A stretch of DNA of 64,000 nt from Methylobacterium nodulans ORS 2060 (GCF_000022085.1 NC_011894.1:62001-126000), one strand, 5' to 3'. Counted from the stretch's first letter, positions 26,270 through 35,657 are shown. A program made the numbers and translations. The notes: a model not told the origin generated them from the sequence alone.

Positions 26270-26465
26270 AAACCGATGTTCGATCGCTCGAAAAACCGTA
26301 TTCCTATCAGCCTGTTGCTGCGGCCTGGGTACCCTATGGCGGCTGCTTGATCAAGCGTGCGATGCCTGTGATTTCGGGTGTTTGGCGGTGCTTGGGAGCA
26401 ATGGTGCTGTGACAGGAGTGTGACCGGCTGCTTGTGACACCCTGGAGCCCTGGATTCAGGAGTGA

Positions 26466-26762
26466 ATGGCACCCAAAGGCCATCGAGATGCTAACGCTCT
26501 CCCCAGGACCAACCTTCGTATGTTCCCCGTCGGCGGCAATGCCGCCCGTCTCGCCTGGGAACGCCTCAGGAAGCGGGCCGAGGTTCAAGGGCTCCGCTTT
26601 CACGACCTGAGACACGAAGCTGTGAGCCGGCTCTTCGAGATGGGTCTGAGCGTCCCCGAGGTGGCGATGCTCAGTGGGCATCGGGATACCCGGAGGCTGA
26701 TGCGGTACACGCACCTGAGACCCGAGGCTCTTGCGGAGAAGTTGGCGGCAGCCCGGCGGTAA
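26466..26762 (+). pseudogene. Tyrosine-recombinase (integrase) C-terminal fragment
   Basis: The 98-residue ORF matches only the C-terminal catalytic half of a phage-type integrase. [16 protein letters not shown] carries the HxLRH box, [18 protein letters not shown] carries the second His/Arg box and the tyrosine nucleophile (Y in MRYTH). The first catalytic Arg, the core-binding domain and the N-terminal arm are missing. The start is artificial. It lies 197 bases inside the left tRNA copy and is on the opposite strand from the N-terminal fragment at the right end. Confidence 0.85.
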
Positions 26763-27013
26763 ACGGCCTCGGCGGCTGGTGCAATGGACCGTCAGCCGCC
26801 ACCATCCTGATCTTGAGTGTGGCGGGCCTTCAGCGGTGAGGCCCTCCTTTCTCCATCATGCCGATCTTTCGTGGCGGCGAGCAGCAGCTGCCAAGGTACT
26901 GAGCCTCATCGCCGCAGGCGGTTCATTCCCAAGGTGAAGCTGAAACAGTCTTGTCCAGGGGCGAGTTGGGTACGAACGTTCAACCGTGTTCAGCACAGTT
27001 AAAGGAAACGTTC

Positions 27014-27613
27014 ATGGACCGTCGCCTTGCACTTACCGCCCTAGCTTCGGCTTTCGCCATTCCGTCCTTCATTGGCGCTGCCTTTGCGCAGAACGAGCCA
27101 AGCTCCGCTTCGAAATCCACTGGGAACACTGGCGCCAGGATGGGTGAGGCCGAGGCCAAGCACGCGGCTGACACTCTCGCGGCTGGCTCATTGGCCCTCG
27201 CTGCCAGTCGGATAGCGCTCAAAAAGGCAAAGGATGACGACGTTAAGCAGTTTGCGCAGTTCGAAGTCGCCGAACAGGAGACCATCGCTGATGTGCTGAA
27301 GGCGATGCGGGACCCGAGCACCCCGGCCAGCGGGCAGGTGAAGGCGCCCTCCGAGCCGGAAGTGACAGGTCAAATCGACTCCAGGGGCAAGGCAACACTA
27401 GACAAGCTGGAGCAGGCAAAGGCCGGTCCCGCGTTCGATGCAGAGTACATCAAAGGACAAATCGAGGGACATCAATCGCTCTTGAAAATCCAAGAGGACT
27501 ATCTGGCAACAGGCAAGGACCGTGAGAACTTAGGAGCCGCGAAGCTTGCTCGTGGCATGATCAAAGAGCACTTAGCTTTGCTGTCTGATATCAAGAAAGA
27601 CTTGAAAGAATGA
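27014..27613 (+). CDS. DUF4142 domain protein, exported
   Basis: The 199-residue protein starts at ATG 27014 behind AAAGGAAA. It opens with a signal peptide ending near AFAQNEP, then a four-helix ferritin-like DUF4142 domain: AKHAADTLAAGSLALAASRIALKKAKDDDVKQFAQFEVAEQE, and later FDAEYIKGQIEGHQSLLKIQ and KLARGMIKEHLALLSDIK. Proteins of this family are periplasmic or outer-membrane and often found on islands and plasmids; their function is unknown. The composition is lower in G+C than neighbouring core genes, in line with transfer. Confidence 0.8.
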   Translation: MDRRLALTALASAFAIPSFIGAAFAQNEPSSASKSTGNTGARMGEAEAKHAADTLAAGSLALAASRIALKKAKDDDVKQFAQFEVAEQETIADVLKAMRDPSTPASGQVKAPSEPEVTGQIDSRGKATLDKLEQAKAGPAFDAEYIKGQIEGHQSLLKIQEDYLATGKDRENLGAAKLARGMIKEHLALLSDIKKDLKE

Positions 27614-27682
27614 CTATGTTCAAGTGAGACCTGCTCATACATTGTGGGGTGGCGGCACGGATGAGACATGCCGCCCCTCCCT

Positions 27683-27814
27683 TCAAGCTACCTTTGAGCC
27701 GATGATGCGGTAAGCACTGGCCCAGCCGATCCCGAGAGCCGTAGCGATTTCCGTGGGGCTCTTTTGCTGAGAGTGGAGGGTCAGCACATCGACGCTAGGG
27801 GTTTTCTTATTGTC
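27683..27814 (-). pseudogene. Serine-recombinase/resolvase C-terminal helix-turn-helix remnant
   Basis: On the minus strand a frame of about 44 codons reads VDVLTLHSQQKSPTEIATAL, GIGWASAYRIIGSKV, then a stop. It is the Hin-type C-terminal DNA-binding helix-turn-helix of a resolvase, with no catalytic domain in front; a TGA stop lies a short way upstream in the same frame. It is a relic. Confidence 0.6.
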
Positions 27815-28478
27815 AGACTCGATGCTGACGGTTCATGAAGGCACGTTTCTTCCTTTAAGCTTGATCACCCGGTGTCACAGACACCCGGCAAGGTCTCCCC
27901 TTCGTTGCCGGGCGTTCTGCTGCTCATGATGTTGCAGGTCCTGCATTGGAGCTTAGGCGTCCGTCACGGATATTGCTCCGACCTCAGAAGAGAGGACCGG
28001 AAGGCAGAGTGACAGTCTAGTCCATAAGACCGGTGCCAGGGTGGGCCATCAGCCGACGGAGCGGCTCCTGGTCTCCGCCACGCAGACCTCTCGTGTCAAC
28101 CCGGCCCACAGAGCGTCACAGGGTCATTGAACTGGTCCGTGGCTGCCCCGTCTGCACGACTCCCACCAAGGAGCCACCAACTTGGCTGAGGCTTAAAGCC
28201 AAGATGTGCTCCTTCGGGGTAGACGGCAACATCGCCCCGGATGTGGCGTTAACAGGGGCGAGTCCTTACCACCTGCTCCACAATGGCTTCACCGTTAGCT
28301 AAATCAAAGACAAGCTTTATAGCCGCAGACCCGCATGTTCCCTGCTTCGGCAGCGTTTTCGATCCTGTGCTGGCGGGCGCAGCGCGTGCATTAGCTGGGC
28401 ATTGGCCGATTCCTGTTCACCCGCATCAACAAACACCTTCAAAGCAGAAGCAGGACAGGCCTTCTGACGAGTGCTCTC
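27815..28478. other. Island spacer, no gene supported
   Basis: About 660 bases with one ORF of 89 residues (28033-28302, plus) that resembles no family. It contains several short inverted repeats but nothing definite. Confidence 0.35.
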
Positions 28479-28703
28479 ATGACCAGCGAGATTGAGAAGC
28501 TACATATGAAGCTGAGGGCAGCCGTGCTCGTCCATGAGAACCTCGCTGGAGACTGCGGCAGGCTGGCTCGGATAAGTGAATCGGAAGGCGACACGCAGGC
28601 TGCGGACATTATCCTCAGCATCGCTCGCTTTCATCGAGTCAGGGCTCTCGAAGTCAGCAGCAATATCGACGCTCTTACCGCACTGATGACCCGGTCTCGT
28701 TGA
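28479..28703 (+). CDS. Small hypothetical protein (74 residues)
   Basis: The protein MTSEIEKLHMKLRAAVLVHE continues GDCGRLARISESEGDTQAADIILSIARFHRVRALEVSS. It is a charged helical protein with a plausible start and a composition unlike a chance frame. No ribosome site stands out. I recognise no named family. It lies alone in the island. Confidence 0.5.
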   Translation: MTSEIEKLHMKLRAAVLVHENLAGDCGRLARISESEGDTQAADIILSIARFHRVRALEVSSNIDALTALMTRSR

Positions 28704-28950
28704 AGTGGCGTGCCACGCGGACAAGCTCAGATCGTGTAAGATGCCCGTTCTGGATCTGGAGAGGAGAAGGTATGATCTACCTCCTTGTCTGCGAGATCGA
28801 AGCCTCCTCACTTAAGGCGCTCTGCGGCTTGCGTTATAGTCTCCACACAGGCTGAAAAAGAACATTATCTGCTTCAAAATCATTCCTATACCGCTTCTAG
28901 CAGTATGGATCAGACCAATCCGGTTGTCCTTATTAGCAGGGAATCGGACC

Positions 28951-29154
28951 CTACTCATCAGTCATCTTTACCTCTGAGGACGACGTAGCCCTCATCTGAC
29001 CCCGAAGGCGGTTCAGACTCCTCATGATGCGGCGACGCTCGGCCCTCAGCTCCTGGGCCCTGTCGCATAGCTGCTGCAGCTGCTTTCTGCGAAGTTCTTG
29101 AGCTTCACGGATGGCACAGGCCGCACGTTCGAGAAGTAGGTCGTCATGATGCAT
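28951..29154 (-). CDS. Small coiled-coil protein (67 residues)
   Basis: From ATG 29154 the protein reads MHHDDLLLERAACAIREAQE, then LRRKQLQQLCDRAQELRAERRRIMRSL, a long amphipathic helix likely to form a coiled coil, with a short polar tail. No family is recognised. An earlier in-frame ATG at 29205 would add a basic, proline-rich extension. Confidence 0.45.
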   Translation of the reverse strand: MHHDDLLLERAACAIREAQELRRKQLQQLCDRAQELRAERRRIMRSLNRLRGQMRATSSSEVKMTDE

Positions 29155-29388
29155 GGCGGCCTGATAGGGCCTCGGTGGCCTCCCTCGCCATGACCTGGGT
29201 TGCAAACAACCTTGAAAACTTCACCCGAGGGAAGCCGGAGAGGGGCTCGGCGGAAGTAGCAAAAGCGGGCTCTGTCGATCCCGCCTCACGTATGTAGCAC
29301 CAATTTTTGGAGGTTCATTGTACGGGTCCGTAACCCTGCACTGGCGCAATTGCCCAGGCGGCGTAAGGGTGGCCCTTGCTACTCCGCC

Positions 29389-29568
29389 TCAGCTCTGCCG
29401 TTGCTTCGCTCGGCGTTTCGGTTTCCGCGTCACGCTCCCGGTCGGCTTGGCCGCCTTCGAGACGGCCGCACGTTGTTGCTGCCGCATGATGGCTGTCGCA
29501 GTGCCCATCCACCATCCAGCAGCACGGCTGGCGGCAGAAAGCCAAAGACTGCGTGGGGTACCCCTCAT
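29389..29568 (-). CDS. Small basic protein (59 residues)
   Basis: ATG 29568 follows GGAGG at the right distance. The protein begins MRGTPRSLWLSAASRAAGWW, with MGTATAIMRQQQRAAVSKAA and a Lys/Arg-rich tail (VTRKPKRRAKQRQS). It looks like a short membrane-associating or nucleic-acid-binding protein. Its length puts it below usual gene-calling limits. The good ribosome site supports translation, but no family is recognised. Confidence 0.5.
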   Translation of the reverse strand: MRGTPRSLWLSAASRAAGWWMGTATAIMRQQQRAAVSKAAKPTGSVTRKPKRRAKQRQS

Positions 29569-29648
29569 CGTGGCCTCCAGGGGTGGGCCTCCCGCACCTC
29601 AGGCGAACTAGACCCGATGGTGCGGGCGGTCGGTCCGTTGTCAGAGGG

Positions 29649-29822
29649 CTACTTGCCCTTGAGAGCGTCCTTGATGCCACCGACGACATTCTGGGCCTTG
29701 CCCTTGACCTGATCGGCAACACCCTCACTGCGCATCTTCTCGTCGCCGGTCAGCTTGCCCGCACCTTCCTTGACCTTGCCGCCGATATTGGTGGCCGAGC
29801 CCTCCACGCGGTCCTTGTCCAT
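29649..29822 (-). CDS. CsbD family stress-response protein
   Basis: The 57-residue protein from ATG 29822 (after GGGAGAG) reads MDKDRVEGSATNIGGKVKEG, then AGKLTGDEKMRSEGVADQVKGKAQNVVGGI, the complete CsbD pattern of repeated G-x-V-K-x-x-x-G. These small hydrophilic proteins are induced by general stress, and in Bacillus subtilis by SigB. An upstream in-frame ATG (29843) is less well placed. Confidence 0.9.
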   Translation of the reverse strand: MDKDRVEGSATNIGGKVKEGAGKLTGDEKMRSEGVADQVKGKAQNVVGGIKDALKGK

Positions 29823-29954
29823 GTCTCTCTCCCTGTTCGCCAACAGACCTAACTTTCAAGAGTAAGGAACGGTGTGCGCGCTAGAACAGTTCCGAACGCA
29901 GGGACGAGGGACGGAGCCCCCTCGCCGCCAAGACGCAAGCTCGGGAGGAGTGCA

Positions 29955-30227
29955 ATGAAGCGGACGATCATGTTGCTCGCAGCTGCCACGCTGATGGGGT
30001 CGGCAGCGTATGCTGCGGAGGAAGGTGCAGCAGCCGGGGCTGCTGCGGGTGCAGCTGTCGGCGGCCCGGTCGGCGCGGCAGTGGGAGCCGGCGTGGGGCA
30101 TGCCGCAACCGGGCCAGATCGTACCGGTACGGTCATTGAACGGCGGAGCGGCTGCTCTCACACCACCGTTCGCAAGGAGAACGACGTGGGCGAATCCAAG
30201 ACGGTGCACCGGGAGGACTGCGATTAG
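29955..30227 (+). CDS. Glycine-zipper small exported protein
   Basis: The 90-residue protein starts at ATG 29955 after GGGAGGAG. A signal peptide ends near YAAEEG, followed by AAAGAAAGAAVGGPVGAAVG (a glycine zipper) and a polar C-terminus with two cysteines (GCSHTT and REDCD). Glycine-zipper proteins of this kind sit in the envelope and often accompany stress genes. It lies next to CsbD and on the opposite strand. A second, unrelated glycine-zipper gene is at 49374-49646. Confidence 0.7.
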   Translation: MKRTIMLLAAATLMGSAAYAAEEGAAAGAAAGAAVGGPVGAAVGAGVGHAATGPDRTGTVIERRSGCSHTTVRKENDVGESKTVHREDCD

Positions 30228-30781
30228 GCTCAGCCCAGTCCTGCTACTCGGGAACTGGCTGCTCCGCTTCAGCGGGGCGGCACAACTGGAAAGCTTTGCA
30301 ACAAGCTCTACTCGTTCCCGCCCTCCGGGAGCGTGTGCCGCATCAGCCCAGGCGGCAAGTCAGGTGGCCTTCATAACCCCTCAAGGTTCGGGTACCGAGC
30401 CTCGCAATGGGGGATGTATCAGGCTCGTCTCCCGCCCCGTGGGAGGTGGTGCCACGGGCAGTCGTACACAATCCGCTTCGGCACCTCGTCCAGAGGTGCC
30501 TCAGGCCCGAACTTCACAGCCAACCTTGCGTGCCCTGCCCGTTGGGGACAAAGCGAGCAGGCGATTCGGACCACCCCATACGGGAAGCTGGACAGCGTGC
30601 GAGGCAAGGGCCACCCGTCAGGAATCGTCAAATCCCCCTTGATGCGTCCCTTGGAATGAGGCCGTCCAGCCTGGCGCCAAGGAGCGTGGTGCCGCCCTGC
30701 AACACTGCCCGCTGACAGATTGGTACGATTGTAATATCTAATGTGAAAGCAATGGCAAGTTGCATCCAGTAAGCGGCGCCC
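30228..30781. other. Island spacer with ORF of unknown status
   Basis: An ORF of 108 residues (30333-30659, plus) includes RFGYRASQWGMYQARLPPRG and a Gly/Ser/Pro-rich composition, but matches no family I know and overlaps other frames of similar length. It is not called as a gene. Confidence 0.3.
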
Positions 30782-31063
30782 ATGAATGCTCCGCTTCGAT
30801 CACAGCCCACCCGCATCGCTCTCGAAACCGGATATGAAGACGGCATGCTGGTGTTCTTGAACGACACCCTTCTCTCGGTTGTCACCCAGCTTCGCAATTC
30901 GGTGGGTGAGGAGTTCGCCGGCCGCTGGTTCATCGAAGCAGGCTTCGGTCCTTGCTCACGGACACCATCTCAGGTGTTCGATACCGCTGAGGACGCAATG
31001 CAGTGGGTAAGAGGTTGCCTCGAAGAGGACGCTACCGTTTGGGAGCACGAAGCTGTGGCCTAG
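30782..31063 (+). CDS. Small hypothetical protein (93 residues)
   Basis: The protein begins MNAPLRSQPTRIALETGYED, continues GMLVFLNDTLLSVVTQLRNS and FAGRWFIEAGFGPCSRTPSQVFDTAEDAMQWV. The balanced composition and the mix of strands and helices look like a genuine folded protein. No family is recognised and the ribosome site is weak. It is the last ORF before the RTX-like fragment. Confidence 0.5.
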   Translation: MNAPLRSQPTRIALETGYEDGMLVFLNDTLLSVVTQLRNSVGEEFAGRWFIEAGFGPCSRTPSQVFDTAEDAMQWVRGCLEEDATVWEHEAVA

Positions 31064-31077
31064 TGACAAGGGCAGGC

Positions 31078-31329
31078 CGCCGAGAAGGCTGCTGGCCTGC
31101 TCGGCGGTCCTGGCACGAAGGCGCTGACGGGCGGCAATGCCCAGACACGTAGCTGTTCAACCTGCTCTCGACGGGCAAGGGCAGCATCACGGTCTCCGCA
31201 TTCGGAGCGGACCACCTCCAGTTCATCGGGGTCGATGTGACGGGCATCGAGAGCCTTACCAGCTCAACCATACTCCACATGGGCAATGATGGCATTGTCG
31301 ATCTCGGCGGCGTGCACGTCAGCGACTGA
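31078..31329 (+). pseudogene. Frameshifted C-terminal tail of an RTX-like/secreted protein
   Basis: One frame reads AAGLLGGPGTKALTGGNAQT and another takes over with LFNLLSTGKGSITVSAFGAD, HLQFIGVDVTGIESLTSST and a final VDLGGVHVSD. The two pieces fit one protein if one base is lost near 31145. The content resembles the C-terminal region of alphaproteobacterial secreted proteins. Nothing complete lies upstream, so the gene is a truncated, frameshifted relic. Confidence 0.55.
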
Positions 31330-31414
31330 TACACTGAGATATGTAGTGTTTTTTATGATGCATCCTGTATCGACTACCCGGTATTGCTACTCTCAAGTCA
31401 AGCCTGTAAAATTT

Positions 31415-33358
31415 CTATTCTTCCTGCAGGCCGGCTTTTCTCAAGCCCTCGACAATGAGCTGGTATTCCTCCAAGAACCTCGAATGGTTGGACCATCCGG
31501 CTGTCGCCCATTTTTTAACCGTGTAGCCGGGCATCAGCTTCAATAATTCCGAAACTGCAGCTTTGGCCTCGTAGGCTCGTCCAGTCCATGCATAAGCTGC
31601 AGCTAGATCAATGTAGGCTTGCCAGAATGGTGAGATCGCAACACACTTGTTACACCATGCAATTGCTTCTTCCCACTGCGCCATATGAGTATGGGCGTGG
31701 CACACGAAATAGTACCACACATTCACAAGGGGATCGCGTGGGCTGATCCGGATTGCCTCAATCTCGCTGGGAATAGCAGCGTATGCCTTTCCTGACAAAA
31801 GTGAAACATGGCCTTTGAGCGCATATGCAGCCGCGAAGTTCCTATTTGCCACGATTGCAGCATCATACATGGCTAAAGCTGCGTCGAAGTGCTTATTTGA
31901 CCTGAACACATCGCCTTTGACGACAAGAGCAGCAGCATCAGACGGGAATTTTTCGATGTATTTCGTTATCAGCCCATCTGATCCTTCTATATCGGCCTGA
32001 ATGTCTTCACTCCAGCGATTTATAACTTTGTTCATCAAGGCCCTCGAAAGGCCGAGAACAGCCCTTGGGAGATTAGGATCCAGCTTCAGAGCTTGGCTGA
32101 AATATTGAACTGCTTCATTGTTATTGGCCACCGATCTCTGCTTGTTGAGCGAAGCCCAGCCTCTCATCGCCAAGTCGGAGGCGTCGAGATTGACCGGCCG
32201 CTCACGAAATGAACGCAAGCTCTCCGCTTCAGTTAACTGAACGTCGAGTGATCGAGCTAGGCGGGCGACGAACTCTACCTGGAGATCCCCTAGCCGGCTT
32301 CGATCACCGTCGAAGCGATCAGACCAGATATGTGCGCCAGTCTCAGCCGAGATAAGCTGTGAGTTTAAGACAACCTTCTCACCAGTCCTACGCACACTTC
32401 CTTCCAATACATAGCGCACACCAAGTTCCCGTCCGATCTGTTTTACATCCACGGGCTTGTTCTTATAGGTGAATGCCGTATTGCGGGCGATCACAAAACT
32501 GCCCGCCAAGTGGGATAGGTCGGTTGTGAGATCCTCGGTTATAGAATCGGCGAAGTAATCCTGCTCTGGGTCATTGCTCAGGTTTGAGAAGGGCAAAACC
32601 ACTATCGATAAGCGAGGCGCCTCTCTCGTCTCTCCGGCCAGCTTGGCAGCGATGGTTTGGTTCGGTGCAGGTGCCTTTGAAGCCGTCCAGGACCACCACC
32701 CAAGCCCTCCGGCTGCGAGCAACGTCAAGAAACCGGCCCCGACCGCAGTCGCCTTCCAAGGCTTACGATTGCTGGTTTTGACCGGCTCTGGGACCTGTTC
32801 GTCGGTGTCGGTCAGATCAGCAATGGCAGAGGCTGGAAGTGAGAACACCCCCACTGGCCGGGCGATATTCTTAAGTTCCAGCTTGCCTCGATCCTGAAAC
32901 GGATACCGGAGCTTGTCCCTCACCTGATCGTAGACGGAACGAGAGAGGCAGATCCCTCCTGCCTCCGATAACGGCTCAAGGCGGGCAGCGACATTGACCC
33001 CATCGCCATACAGGTCGCCGTCAGGCTCCACGACCACATCACCGAGGTTGATACCGATCCTAAGCCGGAGAGCACGATCCTCCGCTATCCCTGCCTCATG
33101 GCGAGCAAGTCCCTGCTGGATGGAGATCGCACAGTTCACAGCTCTTACAGCACTGCCAAACTCGGCAATGAACCCATCTCCGACCGTCTTAATGATACGG
33201 CCCTTCGAAGCTGCAATGCTCGGGCCGATAACGTCCCGGCGGAGGGCCTTGAGGCGTCGCAGGGTGCCCGTCTCGTCAGCACCGATAAGGCGGGAATACC
33301 CAACCACATCAGCCACAAGAATGGTTACGAGACGACGGTCCGCAATCGTCTGGTCCAT
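31415..33358 (-). CDS. Membrane nucleotide cyclase with TolB-like domain and TPR repeats (paralogue 1)
   Basis: The 647-residue protein begins with ATG 33358 after AAGGAGG. Residues 8-180 are a class III cyclase domain with metal Asp17 (VADVVGYS) and Asp61 (KTVGDGFIAEF), Lys57, and the transition-state pair Asn122/Arg126 in GVNVAARLEPL. One membrane helix lies at about 205-225. Residues 248-360 form a TolB-N/FlgO-like domain (IVVLPFSNLSNDPEQDYFAD) and the C-terminal part is a TPR array. It should make cAMP or cGMP with a periplasmic sensing half. Paralogue 2 lies at 38201-40144; residues 191-303 are identical in the two. Confidence 0.88.
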   Translation of the reverse strand: MDQTIADRRLVTILVADVVGYSRLIGADETGTLRRLKALRRDVIGPSIAASKGRIIKTVGDGFIAEFGSAVRAVNCAISIQQGLARHEAGIAEDRALRLRIGINLGDVVVEPDGDLYGDGVNVAARLEPLSEAGGICLSRSVYDQVRDKLRYPFQDRGKLELKNIARPVGVFSLPASAIADLTDTDEQVPEPVKTSNRKPWKATAVGAGFLTLLAAGGLGWWSWTASKAPAPNQTIAAKLAGETREAPRLSIVVLPFSNLSNDPEQDYFADSITEDLTTDLSHLAGSFVIARNTAFTYKNKPVDVKQIGRELGVRYVLEGSVRRTGEKVVLNSQLISAETGAHIWSDRFDGDRSRLGDLQVEFVARLARSLDVQLTEAESLRSFRERPVNLDASDLAMRGWASLNKQRSVANNNEAVQYFSQALKLDPNLPRAVLGLSRALMNKVINRWSEDIQADIEGSDGLITKYIEKFPSDAAALVVKGDVFRSNKHFDAALAMYDAAIVANRNFAAAYALKGHVSLLSGKAYAAIPSEIEAIRISPRDPLVNVWYYFVCHAHTHMAQWEEAIAWCNKCVAISPFWQAYIDLAAAYAWTGRAYEAKAAVSELLKLMPGYTVKKWATAGWSNHSRFLEEYQLIVEGLRKAGLQEE

Positions 33359-33643
33359 GTCCGCCCTCCTTGGACGGTCATGCTACGACTGTTTCGCCCT
33401 GTTCTGAAGCCAGATCGTTGTCCCCGTTTGCGGTTCCGCAAACACCATATGGTATTATCGAGGCGGGCGTACCGGGTAGTCTGGAGCTGCATGGGCGTGC
33501 CGGCTCCCGGCGTGGTCAGCCTTGAGGGCACTTCCGCCCCGCTTTGCCACTCACTGGCGGCAGGCCCATTACGGCATTTAGAGGAACCTGACGGTGGATA
33601 CGGCGTTGTTAACGTTGGGCTTTATGCGTCGGAGCTGGCACCC

Positions 33644-33769
33644 ATGTCTGAGCCCTTCTCCTTCCTGATCTTTCTAGGCGTCACGATCCTCGGCGTCGTG
33701 GCCGTGGTTCGCATACTGGACAACGCCTCAGGGGCACGATCCTCACTGCACCATGATGAACGCCGCTGA
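33644..33769 (+). CDS. Possible 41-residue membrane peptide
   Basis: From ATG 33644 the frame reads MSEPFSFLIFLGVTILGVVA, then VVRILDNASGARSSLHHDERR. A single hydrophobic helix with a polar tail suggests a small inner-membrane protein. No ribosome site is clear. It is opposite to the start of cyclase paralogue 1. It may also be a chance ORF. Confidence 0.35.
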   Translation: MSEPFSFLIFLGVTILGVVAVVRILDNASGARSSLHHDERR

Positions 33770-34019
33770 GGCGACGACCACGACGCGGTCGGGAATAGTT
33801 TCAACGACGGCTCGATGCGTGACACGTGCGCATCGAACTTTTCTCACGCACCCTGTTGCGAGTTGAATCAGGAAGGCGTTCCCACGACCCGAGATGGTAG
33901 GTAGGTCAGCCACGCAGGCGGCCGGAATCCTCAGCACGATCGATGATGGGCCTCAGTGAGACGCACAGAGAAACGCCGGCCGAGGAGAGAGCCCGGACCG
34001 ACGCCTTCCGCTAATCCCG
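33770..34019. other. Island spacer, low-confidence ORF on minus strand
   Basis: A minus frame at 33743-33937 includes RVVVVASAAFIMVQ at its end and overlaps the previous peptide gene. The evidence is too weak to call it. Confidence 0.3.
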
Positions 34020-34373
34020 CTAAAAAGGTGCTGGTGAATCTGAAAGGTGCTCGCTTAGATCAATGTCGAAGAGCGATGCAGCAGGGCCCGTCAGCTGGTC
34101 TGTGTGCTGGTAACTGCTGGAGTTGAAGTGGAGGACGCCAACGTCTGTGTGAGCCACAGCATTCAAGGTGTTGAAGCTTGGGTTGTCATGCAGAATGAAT
34201 TTCACCGTCGCCTGAAAGCCTTCGTCAGTCGTGATCTGGCCCTGACCAACGGCATGAAATTACGTTCCCGTGAGAACATTCAGATGAGCATCGGGCCCAA
34301 GGACATCATCGGTGACGTCTGATGGAGAAATAAAATTCGTATCGTTGATAACGTTAGCGCGTGGCATGTCCAT
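34020..34373 (-). pseudogene. Interrupted small gene with one in-frame stop
   Basis: From ATG 34373 (GGGAGG upstream) the frame reads MDMPRANVINDTNFISPSDV, then DDVLGPDAHLNVLTGT and a TAA at 34262-34260. The same frame continues without a shift as FHAVGQGQITTDEGFQATVK, FILHDNPSFNTLNAVAHTDV and further to a stop at 34020. The second half has the same style of composition, so a single GAA-to-TAA change could explain the break. Alternatively the two halves are separate ORFs. The family is not recognised. Confidence 0.5.
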
Positions 34374-35099
34374 AATCCTCCCTCGTTTTTTGCCGGATGA
34401 TAGGAGGGCGCCGCCGAACATGCAGCAACCATGCAGGATAGATTACTGACAAGCTTTTCACCTAATTACCATCCAGTCACGATATATCTCGTCATATCGC
34501 CCTTTGTTGCGCAACACTCATTTGAAATGCACCAGCATCGTCAGCCTTCTTGCTGCCGCTCTCGTACGTGGCTCGATTGTGCTGGCATTCGGGCCAAAGG
34601 CTGGTAACTCGACTGGTTCAGGTAGGTTGGTCTACGTGCCAGAGGCTCATTCTGAATGGCCACAAGCTGCTCATTGAACCAACCTGAGGCCAGTTCAGGA
34701 AGGGCACACCCATGGCGCACCGGTTGGACAGACTGCTGTGGGTCGCCTGCAGCCCAGTCCAAGAATGAGGTTTGTCGAAGCCAAACTCGGCTGAGAGCTG
34801 AAGTTCGCATGGGTCAACACCGGCCCAGACAGCCTGCCTCACTGGATGTCCGGCGCCGGTCAGCATTCGGGCAGTGCGGCAAGCCCACGACACCACGAGC
34901 AGGGCTGAGACGGAACAAATTACGTTGCCGAGACAAAGAAAGGCAGGATAGGCTGGAATTCATTAGCATGATCAAGTTGTTAAGCCGACCGATTGTGCGG
35001 TCTCCTTCTTCGGGCTACTGTTCGTTTCGCGTCCACATTCGACGCATCGTGCCAATGGCACCTCAACATTCCGCCTACTACGTCCGTTAGGAGGCCGCC
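34374..35099. other. Island spacer, no gene supported
   Basis: About 730 bases upstream of the phospholipase-like gene. Overlapping ORFs of 89-144 residues exist on both strands (34541-35090), but none has recognisable content. Confidence 0.35.
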
Positions 35100-35657
35100 A
35101 TGTATATCAATTGGTCAAAGCCGGTTTCAGGACCAGATGGCGTTCCGATCCCAACTTATGGCAACTATGGAGGGCCGGGATATTCGAATGGGGAAATTCT
35201 CTCATCACCCAATCAGAGCGTGGACTACTCGGCCACGCCGGTCGACGCATTGGATTCGCTCTTTCGCGCCCACGATATGGTCTACGACTCGCCCAGCACG
35301 CTGGTGCGTGCAGAAGGTGATCTCGCCCTGATTATGGGAATTGAGCATCTGTCTCAAACCCCAATGTCGGGCGAGGAAAGCCTCTATGCTGGAGCCGCGC
35401 TCATTTTTGCAGTCGAGCAGCTGACCGTCACCAATGGTCACCCGGAACTGCTCAGCGCTCGCCAGCTCGCCGCGGCAGCCACGACATCTGAGCACGACAT
35501 CGCCTACGGGCTGACGCACCTCGACCCAAGCGACGTGGCCGGCGGCGCTGGTCTGTTGGCGCATTCGGCCGAGAGCATCACCGCCGATGTGCTCTCTCAC
35601 GAGGCGTTCCCTTCCTTTGTTTCAGGATTGATGAGCCCGCTCCATAACTCGATCTGA
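35100..35657 (+). CDS. Phospholipase A2-like protein (parvovirus-type active-site motif)
   Basis: The 185-residue protein starts at ATG 35100, after AGGAGG. Residues 20-29 (YGNYGGPGYS) form a calcium-loop-like Y-x-G-P-G motif and residues 46-63 (TPVDALDSLFRAHDMVYD) carry the His58-Asp59 pair and the following Asp, as in parvovirus and some bacterial PLA2 proteins. The remaining 120 residues form a hydrophobic helical part (EESLYAGAALIFAVEQLTV) with no signal peptide. The gene has no obvious operon partner. It could hydrolyse phospholipids and might be a toxin or an effector; neither is shown. Confidence 0.65.
   Translation: MYINWSKPVSGPDGVPIPTYGNYGGPGYSNGEILSSPNQSVDYSATPVDALDSLFRAHDMVYDSPSTLVRAEGDLALIMGIEHLSQTPMSGEESLYAGAALIFAVEQLTVTNGHPELLSARQLAAAATTSEHDIAYGLTHLDPSDVAGGAGLLAHSAESITADVLSHEAFPSFVSGLMSPLHNSI

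Noticed and set aside
28033..28302. 89-residue plus-strand ORF in the island
   Set aside because: No ribosome site and no family; left as spacer.
34541..35090. Possible transposase or integrase remnant on either strand
   Set aside because: No catalytic motif was seen in any frame; single short resemblances such as WAGVDP are not enough.
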